Assembly (NCBI GenBank): GCA_017940245.1
Contig: JAGAYZ010000035.1
Coordinates: 1 to 37,675 of the forward strand
Direction: 5' to 3'
DNA length: 37,675 bases
From: Muribaculaceae bacterium
GTDB taxonomy: Bacteria > Bacteroidota > Bacteroidia > Bacteroidales > Muribaculaceae
Shown: in pieces, positions 26,270 to 35,202 of the stretch
Numbering within the stretch: position 1 is the stretch's first letter
How the letters are laid out: each line of letters opens with the position of its first letter
Position numbers and translations under genes: made by a program
Notes under the pieces: generated by a model
Seen by the model: only the letters and a program-made list of their open reading frames with translations
What the model was told of the DNA's origin: nothing
Database searches by the model: none

Positions 26270-29200
26270 TTATTCAAAGAAACCAAAGCCACTGATGGCT
26301 GTGAGCATGCGTTCCACGTAGTCCCAAGATGTGGGCGACCAGGCAAATCCTAGACGATAGAGCACCTGTGTGGTGTAGTCGTTGTCGCGGTTCACATCGG
26401 TGGTTTTCTGTCCGTGTGCCATGTCCTGATAGGCGAGCAGCGACGACATCTGCTTTGCCTTCTGCGGATCGTTTTTAGCGAGGTCCATGGCTTGAACGAA
26501 TTCTTCCTGCTCAACAAATCTCACACCATCACTCACGCTGTGAAGACCGGTGAGCACGTCGCCCAGGAACTGGCCGTGGATGTTGTAGGGATGGAACACG
26601 GTACATTCTTTGGGTGTAGAGCTGAGCAGCACAATGGCATGAGCCACCTCGTTGATGGGCGAGAATTCCACTCGCTTGTTGCGCATGCCGTAGGGGCAGC
26701 ATCCCAGCATGTTGTAAACCTTGATGCGGCCCATGAACGAGTTGGTGGAGAAATTGGCTTGGAACTCGCCATCGGTGGATCGTGCAGCCAGATTGCCCAC
26801 GCGCATGATTTTCGCACTCAGTCCGTGCAGTGCCACGGCATCCAGAATGAGCCGCTCGGCCATGAACTTGGAATAGATGTACTTGTTGCCCAGATATTGT
26901 CCCATGTAGAGCTTCTGCTCGGTGAAGGTCTCGTCTTTGGTCTCACCGGCCCACAGGCCACGGGTGCTTGCCGTGGAGATGTGGATGAGCTTGGCTCCGT
27001 TCTTGATGCAGAATTCCACGCAGTGTTGCGCGCCGCCGATGTTCACATCCTCAATCTCGGTGCCCTCGCTGAAGTGTTTCACGATAGCTGCGCAGTTGAA
27101 CACGGTGTTGATGCCGGCATCGGCCAGTGAGTCGAAGTTGCCAGTCACATCGCCCAGCACCACGTGCAGGCGAGTGCCAAACAGAGGCTTGAAGGCATTG
27201 TCGAAATAGTAGAAGAGCAGTGAGCGCAGTCGGCTCTCGGCCTTTTCCTGCGTTTTCCCGCGCACCAGGCAGTAGATGTTGGCAGCGTCTGAGTCAATCA
27301 GTTCGCGCAAGATGTGTATGCCCAGGTAGCCGGTGGCACCTGTGAGCAGCACGTTGCCCAGCTGCTGGCGCTCCCCGCGGCGGAAGTTGTCGAGGGTGTT
27401 GCGCTGTAGCGTGTTGTTGATGGCGGTATAATCAAATCGAGCCACCTCGTCCTGCCCATCGTCGGCAGCCTCTCCTGTGATGAGCCGTGCCAACTGGCGT
27501 GGAGTGGGGTTAGCAAACACATCGCCATAGGCTACGTGCAACCCAACCTTATCGGCCTCGATAATAACACGTGTCACTACCAGCGAGGTGCCGCCGAGTT
27601 CGAAGAAATTGTCGGTTGCTCCCACCTTGTCCATTTGCAGGATGCCGGCAAAGATGTCGCAGAAGGTGCGCTCGGTGTCGTTCACCGGTTCCACAAAGGC
27701 CGATGTGATGGCCAGTTCCGGCTCGGGGAGTGCCTTGACATCGGTCTTGCCATTGGGTGTCATGGGCATCTCGTCGAGTTGCAGGTAGGCCGTGGGTACC
27801 ATGTATTGCGTGAGGCTTTTGGAAATCTCGGCCTTGAGCGCGTCGGGCGCGATGGTGCGTTGGGCTGTATAGTAGGCGCATAGGTGTTCCTTGTCGTTGA
27901 TTTTGCGGATAAGGATTACCACTTTCTTCATGCCGTCTACCTTGAGCATGACGTTTTCAATCTCGCCGAGCTCAATTCGTAGTCCACGCAATTTGATTTG
28001 GTGGTCGGTGCGTCCCAGAATCACCACATCGCCATCGGGCAGCCACTTGGCATAGTCGCCCGACTTGTAGATGCGTTCGCCATGATAATCCACAAATCGC
28101 TCTCGCGTCATCTCATCCAGGTTATTGTAACCGCGTGCCACACCTCGGCCGCCAATGTAAAGTTCGCCCACAACGCCCACCGGCAGCTCGTTTCCGTCTT
28201 GATCCACAATAAATTCTTTCACGTTCAATTGTGGCTTGCCCACGGTGACCAGTTTGGCATGAGTGAGTTCCTTGTTGTTGGAAGCCACAGTGATTTCGGT
28301 GGGACCATAGCAGTTGAAGATGCGAGCCTTAGTCACGTTGCGCAACTGATTAAGCAGTTGGTCGGAGAATTTCTCTCCGCCGGCGCGCACGATGTCGATT
28401 TTGCCAATAGCTTGGCAGAAATCATCACTGGTGAGCCAGGTCTGCCAACGTGAAGGCGTACCTGAGACCATGTTGATGCGTTGTTCGTTGATGAGGTGCG
28501 CCAAGTCGAGCGGGTTGTTGGCCTGCTCTTCTGTGGCCAGAATGAGCGTCTTCCCGTTAAAGTATGCCATGCCGATGTCTTGCAGGGCTGCATCGAACGA
28601 GATGGTGGTAACGCTCAGCATGCGTCGGGCATCGGTGGCTACGGCATGGGCAAAGACGTTGGCAGGATGACCATAGAGGTAATTGCAGATGCCTTCGTGG
28701 CGCAGCATTACTCCCTTAGGACGGCCTGTCGATCCACTCGTGTAGATTAGGTAGGCCAGGTCGTCGGGTGTGATGTCGCACTGCGGAGCCACCGGGGCAC
28801 TGTCGCCATTAAGAAGCTGCTCCACATCGATGGCTTTGTCGGCCGGAACGTCGTTCATTCGGTCGGCTGTGGTGATGATGAAACGAGCCTCGCTGTCTTC
28901 CAGAATCAGTTTGATGCGGTCGGCTGGATACTCTGGGTCGCAGGGGATGTATGCGGCTCCTGCCTTGAGCACACCGAAGAGCGATAAAATGAGTCGGCTC
29001 GTGCGCGGCAACAGCAGAGCCACACGGTCGCGAGGCATTACTCCACGCTCACGTAAACCACAGGCAATGCGGTTACAAGCCTGATTCATCTCGTGATAAG
29101 TGAATTTGCCGTCGATGGCTACCAGGGCCTCATGGTCGGGTTGAGATTGGGCGAAATGGTCAATGCATTCGTGGAAGAAACTGAATGGAGCGTCGCCGGT

Positions 29201-32200
29201 GGCCGTCTGCCGCAGGCTGCCGAGTTCCGCTTCTTGCTCATGGCTGACGATGGACAACTGGCGCACGCGAGTCTCGGGTTGTTCGGTCATGCGCGATGCC
29301 ACAGTCGCGATGCTCTGAGCCAGTGACTGTGCCAATTGAAGACTATAAAGCGAATCGTCGTATTGCACCACCACTCCGCGAGATTCAATCTTGATGTTGA
29401 TTTTGAACTTGGGAACGTTCAGTTCCAGCAGTTCCTGTTCTACGGGTTGGCCATTGATCTGATACTTCGACAGGACTCCCACTTGGTAGGCATAGGCGAT
29501 GGCCGGCAGGAATCCGTAGTCGGTGGCGATGCGGGCAAACGGATAATCTTCGTGTCGCAGCGTCTGGTCGAAGGTTTCGCTAGTCGAGTGTAAGTATTCG
29601 CTTACGGAAGTATCGCCAATGTTCATTCCCAGTGCCAATGTATTGACAAACATACCCACGGTGTCGGCAATGCGCAGGTTAGAACGCCCACTGCTCACAG
29701 TGCACAGATACACCTCGCGGTTGTTGGTGTAGCGGCTCACCACATAGGCCGTGGCGGCAAGGAACAGATGAGCCGGTGTGATTTCCTGTTGCCGGCAGAA
29801 TGCGTTGGCCTTGTCAAAGTCGGCCGGGCACACAGCCTCGCCTATGAATCCTTGTTCGTCGGTCTTAGGCAAGTCGGCCGGAATCTCGCTTGCACCTTCG
29901 CAAGTCTGCAGTTTTTCGGCAAAGAATTGTTGTGAAGCCAAAAATTCGCTACTTTCTTCGGCTGCTTGTTGGTCGGCTACGAAATCGAGGTAGGAGTAGG
30001 TCTCGGCATCAATGTCTTTTCCTTCGAGAACGGCATGAATTTGCTTGAAGAACAAGTCGGCCGATCCACCATCGAAGATCAGGTGGTGCACATCAATGAG
30101 CAAATACACGGCCTGCGGTGTCTGAACCACCTCAAAACGGTAGAGCGGCGGTTTCTGCAAGTTGAAAGGTCGCACAAAGTCATGCTTGTATTGCTTCAAT
30201 TCCTCTTCACTCATGTGATTGACCGGGACATCGACCGGCACACTATCACAGGTTGTCTGCACAATGGTTTCACCCTCGGTGGTGAAATGCACGCCCAGTT
30301 CGGGGTGCGCCTCTACCACACGCTTGACGGCTTGAACCAGTTGCTCAGTTTTGATTCCAGATGGATAAGTGAGCAAATAGGGAATGTTATAAATGGTGGA
30401 AGTGGGATTTTTGAGGCACTCAAAATAAACACCTGTCTGCGCATAAGACAGTGGTGCGCTTACTCGCATTTCGGCTTTTGCAGGCGAGATGGTAGGAGTG
30501 GAGGCATTACCGCCAAGCATAGAAGATAGAATCTCGTTTTCAATGCTCTGCAAGGTGCCCGTCTTTACCAGAGCTCGAGAGTCGAGCGAGACACCATAAC
30601 GTTTATTCACTTGCACTGCCAGTTTGATGGCCGAAATGGAAGTGAGTCCGGCATATCCCAGCACGGTAGTGATACCAAAGTCATGATTACCCACGATGTC
30701 GGCCACGATGTCGTGCAGTTGCTGCTCCAGCACGTTCATTGGGGCATTGACCATTTCCTGCTCGGCCTGTGCCTTCTTTTCGGGCTTGGGCAGGGCACGC
30801 TTGTTCACCTTCTGGTTTTGGTTGAGGGGAATAGCATCAATCTGCATGGTAACTGCGGGAACCATATAGGGCGGTTTCTCATCGAGGATAAACTGGTTGA
30901 GCGCCTCGATGTCGATGGTGGTATCGGCCACAATATAAGCTGCGATGAATTTCCCTCCGCCCTCCTCGTCGAAGGCTTGCACCGTGGCATCTTTGATGCC
31001 TGGGAACTCGCGGATGATACTTTCCACTTCTTTCAGTTCGATGCGGAAGCCACGAATTTTCACTTGTCCGTCGCGACGTCCCACAAATTGGATGTCACCG
31101 CCAGGCAAGTAGCGCACAATGTCGCCCGTGCGATAGACGCGAGCATACTTCTGTTCGGTTGTGAAAGGATTGGGAATATAAACTTCGGCGGTTTTTTCGG
31201 GGCGGTTCAGGTATCCGCGGCTGACCTGCGGCCCAGCCACCCACAGTTCTCCGGCAGCGCCCACAGGCAACCGGTGTCCTTGCTGATCCACGATATAGAG
31301 TCGCATATTGTCGAGCGGCTTGCCGATAGGAATTTCCTTCAACTTGTTTTTCACCTCGTAGGTAGTGGTGAAGATGGTACACTCGGTGGGACCATAAACA
31401 TTGTGGAACCGATAACCCTGGGGAGGTGTGAGAGAAGCCAGTTTCTCGCCGCCGGTGGAGAGATGTATCAGCGATTTGTTGTCGACACTGGTGGCAAACT
31501 GGTATCCCACTTGAGTGGTCATGAACGAATGTGTAATCTGGTTCTGCTCGAAGTAGTCGTTTAGAGCGAGCAGGTCGAGGCGTATTTCTTCGGGGATGAT
31601 GTGTACGGCCGCACCGCAAGTGAGAGCCGGATACAGATCCATCATGCAGGCATCGAATCCATAGCTGGCGTAGGCAGCCACGCGGTGCTGCGACTGCAAG
31701 TTATAGAACCGCTGATACCAGTGGCAGAACGCTACCAGATTGCCGTGAGTGAGTTGGCATCCCTTAGGCACACCAGTAGAGCCAGAAGTGTAGAGCAGAA
31801 TGAACAGTTGTTGCGGCTTGATATCTACTTGAGGGAGATGCTGCTCCGGGAGCGAGTTGATGTCGCGGGTGAGCAACACGTCGCCCTGATATTCGTTAAC
31901 GATGTCGCGCAGGGCCTCATCGGCGATGAGCAGTTTGGCGCCGGCATCCTGCATCATGAAATTCAAGCGTTCCTGCGGATAGGTCGGGTCCAGAGGCTGG
32001 TAGGCGCATCCTGCCTTGAGCACACCTAGCGAGGCGATGGCCATCCACTCGCAGCGTGGAATGAGCGCAGATACCACGTCTTCGATTCCGAGTCCCATGC
32101 CGATGATGTGGGCGGCAATGCGGTCGCTTAGCTCGTTTACTTGCGCATAGGTGAAAGATTTATCTTTATAGACCACGGCCACGTTTTGTGGTGTGGCCTG

Positions 32201-33529
32201 CACCTGACGCGTGAAAAGCGACACGATGGTCTGTGTGGCATCATAGTCCACATCGGTGTGGTTAAAAGTGTCTAGAAGGTCAGTTTGTGACGTGGTGGAG
32301 ATGTTAATCTCATTCAGTAGCGTCTTGTTGAGGAAGCCTTCTACGACGGCTTCGTAGCTTTCCAGGAATTGCTCGATAAGTTCACGTGAATATTCATTGG
32401 AGTTATATTCGGCTTTTACATGGACTTTACCATTGAGAATGAACACCTTCAGGTAGAGCGATGCTTCCAGTGTGCTGTTGCCTAGACGCACGGTGACCAT
32501 GGGAATGCCATTGAATGTCTTATTGTTGAAGATTTCACCATGCCATGCAAACATGGAGTTGCATTGCAACTTTAGGTCGTTGACCACATCACTATATGTG
32601 TAGGCATCGTGCTTGCGGCATCCACTCATCTGTTCTTGTCCTTGTCGGATGTAGTCGAGAATTGAGGTCTCGGCTGTAAACTTGGAATAGACCGGCAACG
32701 TTTTCACCGTCATGCCCACACTGTGATTGAACCGCTTGTCGCTACGGCCGTTATACACGGTGGTGAAGAGCGATTCCATCTCGTTATTAAACTTGGCCAG
32801 CAAGAAAGCGTAGGCCGATGTGAACAAAGAACTCTTGAACACACCGTTCTCGCGACAGAAATCTTCAACGCGAGTCATGTCGGTGTTGAGAATGCGCAAC
32901 AGGTTATCCTCGGTGTGGACGGGATTTTCCAGGTCGGGCGTGAGTTGTGTAAAGGTGTCGCTGCAGTCGAAATTTTGCGCATACCATTGCTTTGCTTCGT
33001 CAAATGCGGGAGACTTTCTCAACTGTTCTTCGGCAAGAGCAACCTGGGCCATGGTGAGAGCTTCGGGTTGCAGCTCTTGGCTTTGATATGCTTTCTCGAT
33101 ATCGGTGAGAAGAATCTTCATTGAAGTGCCGTCGCACACAATGTGGTGAATATCATGGAACATATAGTAGTGTTTCCCATCACAGAACAAGCGGATGCGG
33201 AACAGACGGTCGCCCATGATGTTGAATGGGACCACAAGTTGAGGCTTGATGGTGTCGATGTCATTGATGTGCTCAATGGTAATCGTGAACTGCTCGTTAT
33301 CCATGTCCACGCTTTGGACGGGTTCTCCGTCATCGTCGAGCGAGATGCGGGTGAACAGGGTGGGGTGAGCCTTCACAGCCGACTCAATGGCCCGGCACAG
33401 ACGCTGGCCATCAAGACTGATGTCAAGAATATAAATGTAAGGGAGATTGTAGCATGGCTCGCCGGCATGGCTGAGACATTCCACATAGAGTCCGTATTGT
33501 GCTCGGTTGAGAGGTGCTGATGTTTTCAT
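26270..33529 (-). CDS. Dimodular non-ribosomal peptide synthetase ending in a thioester reductase
   Basis: 2419 residues, C-A-T-C-A-T-R. C1 about 5-410 has HHIVCDG (128-134). A1 about 430-915 has YTSGSTGVPKG (580-590), YGPTE (712-716) and YRTGD. T1 has pantetheine Ser964 in GLTSIS. C2 about 1020-1430 has HHLIFDG (1148-1154). A2 about 1450-1935 has YTSGSTGRPKG (1596-1606) and YGPTE (1741-1745). T2 has Ser1982 in LGGTSL. The reductase (2055-2419) has GATGYLG (2064-2070), Ser2185 and Tyr2217-x3-Lys2221. The enzyme should activate two amino acids, join them and release the chain as an aldehyde. By-eye pocket residues are DAMFSGVIFK for A1 and DAQSRGCVAK for A2. No epimerase, methyltransferase or thioesterase domain is present. 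A condensation domain at the very N-terminus suggests capping by an acyl donor. Confidence 0.93.
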   Translation of the reverse strand: MKTSAPLNRAQYGLYVECLSHAGEPCYNLPYIYILDISLDGQRLCRAIESAVKAHPTLFTRISLDDDGEPVQSVDMDNEQFTITIEHINDIDTIKPQLVVPFNIMGDRLFRIRLFCDGKHYYMFHDIHHIVCDGTSMKILLTDIEKAYQSQELQPEALTMAQVALAEEQLRKSPAFDEAKQWYAQNFDCSDTFTQLTPDLENPVHTEDNLLRILNTDMTRVEDFCRENGVFKSSLFTSAYAFLLAKFNNEMESLFTTVYNGRSDKRFNHSVGMTVKTLPVYSKFTAETSILDYIRQGQEQMSGCRKHDAYTYSDVVNDLKLQCNSMFAWHGEIFNNKTFNGIPMVTVRLGNSTLEASLYLKVFILNGKVHVKAEYNSNEYSRELIEQFLESYEAVVEGFLNKTLLNEINISTTSQTDLLDTFNHTDVDYDATQTIVSLFTRQVQATPQNVAVVYKDKSFTYAQVNELSDRIAAHIIGMGLGIEDVVSALIPRCEWMAIASLGVLKAGCAYQPLDPTYPQERLNFMMQDAGAKLLIADEALRDIVNEYQGDVLLTRDINSLPEQHLPQVDIKPQQLFILLYTSGSTGVPKGCQLTHGNLVAFCHWYQRFYNLQSQHRVAAYASYGFDACMMDLYPALTCGAAVHIIPEEIRLDLLALNDYFEQNQITHSFMTTQVGYQFATSVDNKSLIHLSTGGEKLASLTPPQGYRFHNVYGPTECTIFTTTYEVKNKLKEIPIGKPLDNMRLYIVDQQGHRLPVGAAGELWVAGPQVSRGYLNRPEKTAEVYIPNPFTTEQKYARVYRTGDIVRYLPGGDIQFVGRRDGQVKIRGFRIELKEVESIIREFPGIKDATVQAFDEEGGGKFIAAYIVADTTIDIEALNQFILDEKPPYMVPAVTMQIDAIPLNQNQKVNKRALPKPEKKAQAEQEMVNAPMNVLEQQLHDIVADIVGNHDFGITTVLGYAGLTSISAIKLAVQVNKRYGVSLDSRALVKTGTLQSIENEILSSMLGGNASTPTISPAKAEMRVSAPLSYAQTGVYFECLKNPTSTIYNIPYLLTYPSGIKTEQLVQAVKRVVEAHPELGVHFTTEGETIVQTTCDSVPVDVPVNHMSEEELKQYKHDFVRPFNLQKPPLYRFEVVQTPQAVYLLIDVHHLIFDGGSADLFFKQIHAVLEGKDIDAETYSYLDFVADQQAAEESSEFLASQQFFAEKLQTCEGASEIPADLPKTDEQGFIGEAVCPADFDKANAFCRQQEITPAHLFLAATAYVVSRYTNNREVYLCTVSSGRSNLRIADTVGMFVNTLALGMNIGDTSVSEYLHSTSETFDQTLRHEDYPFARIATDYGFLPAIAYAYQVGVLSKYQINGQPVEQELLELNVPKFKINIKIESRGVVVQYDDSLYSLQLAQSLAQSIATVASRMTEQPETRVRQLSIVSHEQEAELGSLRQTATGDAPFSFFHECIDHFAQSQPDHEALVAIDGKFTYHEMNQACNRIACGLRERGVMPRDRVALLLPRTSRLILSLFGVLKAGAAYIPCDPEYPADRIKLILEDSEARFIITTADRMNDVPADKAIDVEQLLNGDSAPVAPQCDITPDDLAYLIYTSGSTGRPKGVMLRHEGICNYLYGHPANVFAHAVATDARRMLSVTTISFDAALQDIGMAYFNGKTLILATEEQANNPLDLAHLINEQRINMVSGTPSRWQTWLTSDDFCQAIGKIDIVRAGGEKFSDQLLNQLRNVTKARIFNCYGPTEITVASNNKELTHAKLVTVGKPQLNVKEFIVDQDGNELPVGVVGELYIGGRGVARGYNNLDEMTRERFVDYHGERIYKSGDYAKWLPDGDVVILGRTDHQIKLRGLRIELGEIENVMLKVDGMKKVVILIRKINDKEHLCAYYTAQRTIAPDALKAEISKSLTQYMVPTAYLQLDEMPMTPNGKTDVKALPEPELAITSAFVEPVNDTERTFCDIFAGILQMDKVGATDNFFELGGTSLVVTRVIIEADKVGLHVAYGDVFANPTPRQLARLITGEAADDGQDEVARFDYTAINNTLQRNTLDNFRRGERQQLGNVLLTGATGYLGIHILRELIDSDAANIYCLVRGKTQEKAESRLRSLLFYYFDNAFKPLFGTRLHVVLGDVTGNFDSLADAGINTVFNCAAIVKHFSEGTEIEDVNIGGAQHCVEFCIKNGAKLIHISTASTRGLWAGETKDETFTEQKLYMGQYLGNKYIYSKFMAERLILDAVALHGLSAKIMRVGNLAARSTDGEFQANFSTNSFMGRIKVYNMLGCCPYGMRNKRVEFSPINEVAHAIVLLSSTPKECTVFHPYNIHGQFLGDVLTGLHSVSDGVRFVEQEEFVQAMDLAKNDPQKAKQMSSLLAYQDMAHGQKTTDVNRDNDYTTQVLYRLGFAWSPTSWDYVERMLTAISGFGFFE

Positions 33530-33553
33530 AGAGTTTGTCGTACAATTAATAAA

Positions 33554-34885
33554 TTACCATTTGATGGAGAAAATTCTAGGGTTGATAGAGAGCATGATCC
33601 ACGCCCAATGCAGGCGGCAATTGCCCTCATATCGCTGCAAACGTTTCAGGGTGTTTGTTCCGTTCATATAGGTGTAGCCGGCGCTCAGTTTCACATTCTT
33701 CATGATGGAGTAGGAAGCCAAAAATTCAAACTCATTGCCCAAACTGCGATCGGCTTCAGAAACTTTACTGGCCACCGCCAGATAGTGATAATAAGCCTCT
33801 AGAGAGAGCTGGTGAATGGGCGCATAGCGGGCACCGAAGTAAAAATTCTGCAATCCCGGCGTGTATCCGCCATAAAAGCCACTGAGATAGAAGAAGTCCA
33901 TGGCACCGTAAAACTTGTGGTGGGAACCATAAACGGTGTTGAAACCTTTCACCTTGGTGTGTAGTGCCATGCCCAGGGATCCAGGCTTGGGCACTACCGG
34001 GTTGTCGTCGCCGCTCAGATAGTCATATCCGGCTGTGAGACCCCATTTCTCGTGCGGGGTGTAATCGGCTTTCAAAGCGGCCATCCAAGCCGAGATGGGA
34101 GTCTTGAACTCATCCTTGCCCATCTGCCGGTAATAGGAGACCTCCACCGACCAGCGGCGGGGCTTGAATGTAACATATCCACCCAGCAGTTGCTGGTATT
34201 GGGTCTCGGGTTTGACTTCGGGGTCGGTGATATCAGGACTTTGCAAGCCCACATTCATGAATGTAACCGAAACCCCCAGTGGCCAGCGAGGAAAGTCGTA
34301 ATGGTACCAGGCTGTGAGCAGCGTTTTGTGAGGATAAGCACCACTTTTTGTGTCGTAGATGGTGCCGCCATTGGTGCTTTCCGACTTCTGGTTGTAAGAG
34401 CCAATGACGTGAATCTTGTGGCCATGTCCTTCATATCCCAGCCTGATCGCATCGTGTGTGTTGGCCGCCATGGCCCAGTCATTACTGCCCAAAATGCGCT
34501 CATCATCGTAGGCTAGTGTTTGGCGTCCCAGTTGGGCAAACAGGCCATTGTTGGCTCGTAATTTGGCCCAAGTTTCGGAAAGATTGAACGAACCTTTGCC
34601 TTTTTCTCCCCACACACCCGAGTGTTGCGCAGTGATTTTTAATTCCAGCCATTTTCTCGCGAAGCCAATGCCCAGGCGAGTGCGTTCCAGGATAAAGCGG
34701 GCATCATCGTTCTTGATGCCATTTTCGTCGCGCAATCCCCCGTCGCGTAACTCGCCGCGCGTCATGATTGAGGCATCTACGGTGAACGTGTTGGGGTGTT
34801 CATCATCTGTAGCCTGTCCCCATGCGGGCACTGACAGCAACGCCACCATACCTGCCATGCCGGCAAGTTTAGTCAGTAGGTTCAT
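33554..34885 (-). CDS. Alginate-export-like outer-membrane beta-barrel protein
   Basis: 443 residues. A signal peptide (1-23, ending VPAWGQA) is followed by amphipathic beta strands throughout and a C-terminus ending in aromatic residues (IFSIKW), as expected for an outer-membrane barrel. The block GRQTLAYDDERILGSNDWAM (123-142) and the preceding 'ETWAKLRANNGLFAQL' region are typical of the alginate-export (AlgE-like) porin domain found in many Bacteroidota. Alginate as substrate is not implied. It lies 11 bases after the STAS gene and 24 bases before the NRPS gene, so it may let the product cross the outer membrane, or take up a precursor. Confidence 0.78.
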   Translation of the reverse strand: MNLLTKLAGMAGMVALLSVPAWGQATDDEHPNTFTVDASIMTRGELRDGGLRDENGIKNDDARFILERTRLGIGFARKWLELKITAQHSGVWGEKGKGSFNLSETWAKLRANNGLFAQLGRQTLAYDDERILGSNDWAMAANTHDAIRLGYEGHGHKIHVIGSYNQKSESTNGGTIYDTKSGAYPHKTLLTAWYHYDFPRWPLGVSVTFMNVGLQSPDITDPEVKPETQYQQLLGGYVTFKPRRWSVEVSYYRQMGKDEFKTPISAWMAALKADYTPHEKWGLTAGYDYLSGDDNPVVPKPGSLGMALHTKVKGFNTVYGSHHKFYGAMDFFYLSGFYGGYTPGLQNFYFGARYAPIHQLSLEAYYHYLAVASKVSEADRSLGNEFEFLASYSIMKNVKLSAGYTYMNGTNTLKRLQRYEGNCRLHWAWIMLSINPRIFSIKW

Positions 34886-34896
34886 GGTGCGAAATG

Positions 34897-35202
34897 TTAT
34901 TCCACATTAAAAAGATTGATGAGTCCAGTCATGTTGAACACGTTCTTGATGTCGTCGTTCATGCTGCGCAGTGTCACCGTGCTACCACAAGCCTTGGCTC
35001 CTTTTAGAATGGCCAGCAGGATGCGCAGTCCACTGGATGCGATATATTCCAGTTTTTCGCAGTCAATAACCACTTCGCGTCCGTCGCTGTGATACAGGGG
35101 TTGCAACGCTTGTTCCACCTCGATGGCGGCTGCAGTGTCGAGTTCACCTTCCAGAGTGGCAATCAACTTGCCGTTGATTTCTTCAATGCTTGTTTTCATC
35201 AT
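34897..35202 (-). CDS. STAS-domain anti-sigma factor antagonist-like protein
   Basis: 101 residues, a single STAS domain. The phosphorylatable serine is expected at Ser57 in IASSGLRILL (54-63). In SpoIIAA-type proteins an Asp precedes the serine pair, and here it is Ala55. Its ATG (35202) overlaps the TGA stop of the upstream phosphatase/kinase gene as ATGA, so the two are translationally coupled. Partner-switching logic predicts the HATPase domain phosphorylates this protein and the SpoIIE domain dephosphorylates it. The downstream target of the unphosphorylated form is not encoded here. Confidence 0.88.
   Translation of the reverse strand: MMKTSIEEINGKLIATLEGELDTAAAIEVEQALQPLYHSDGREVVIDCEKLEYIASSGLRILLAILKGAKACGSTVTLRSMNDDIKNVFNMTGLINLFNVE

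Noticed and set aside
26270-33529. Siderophore or lysine-biosynthesis (Lys2-like) reductase
   Set aside because: Two full C-A-T modules precede the reductase, and no siderophore receptor, hydroxylase or catechol gene is present.
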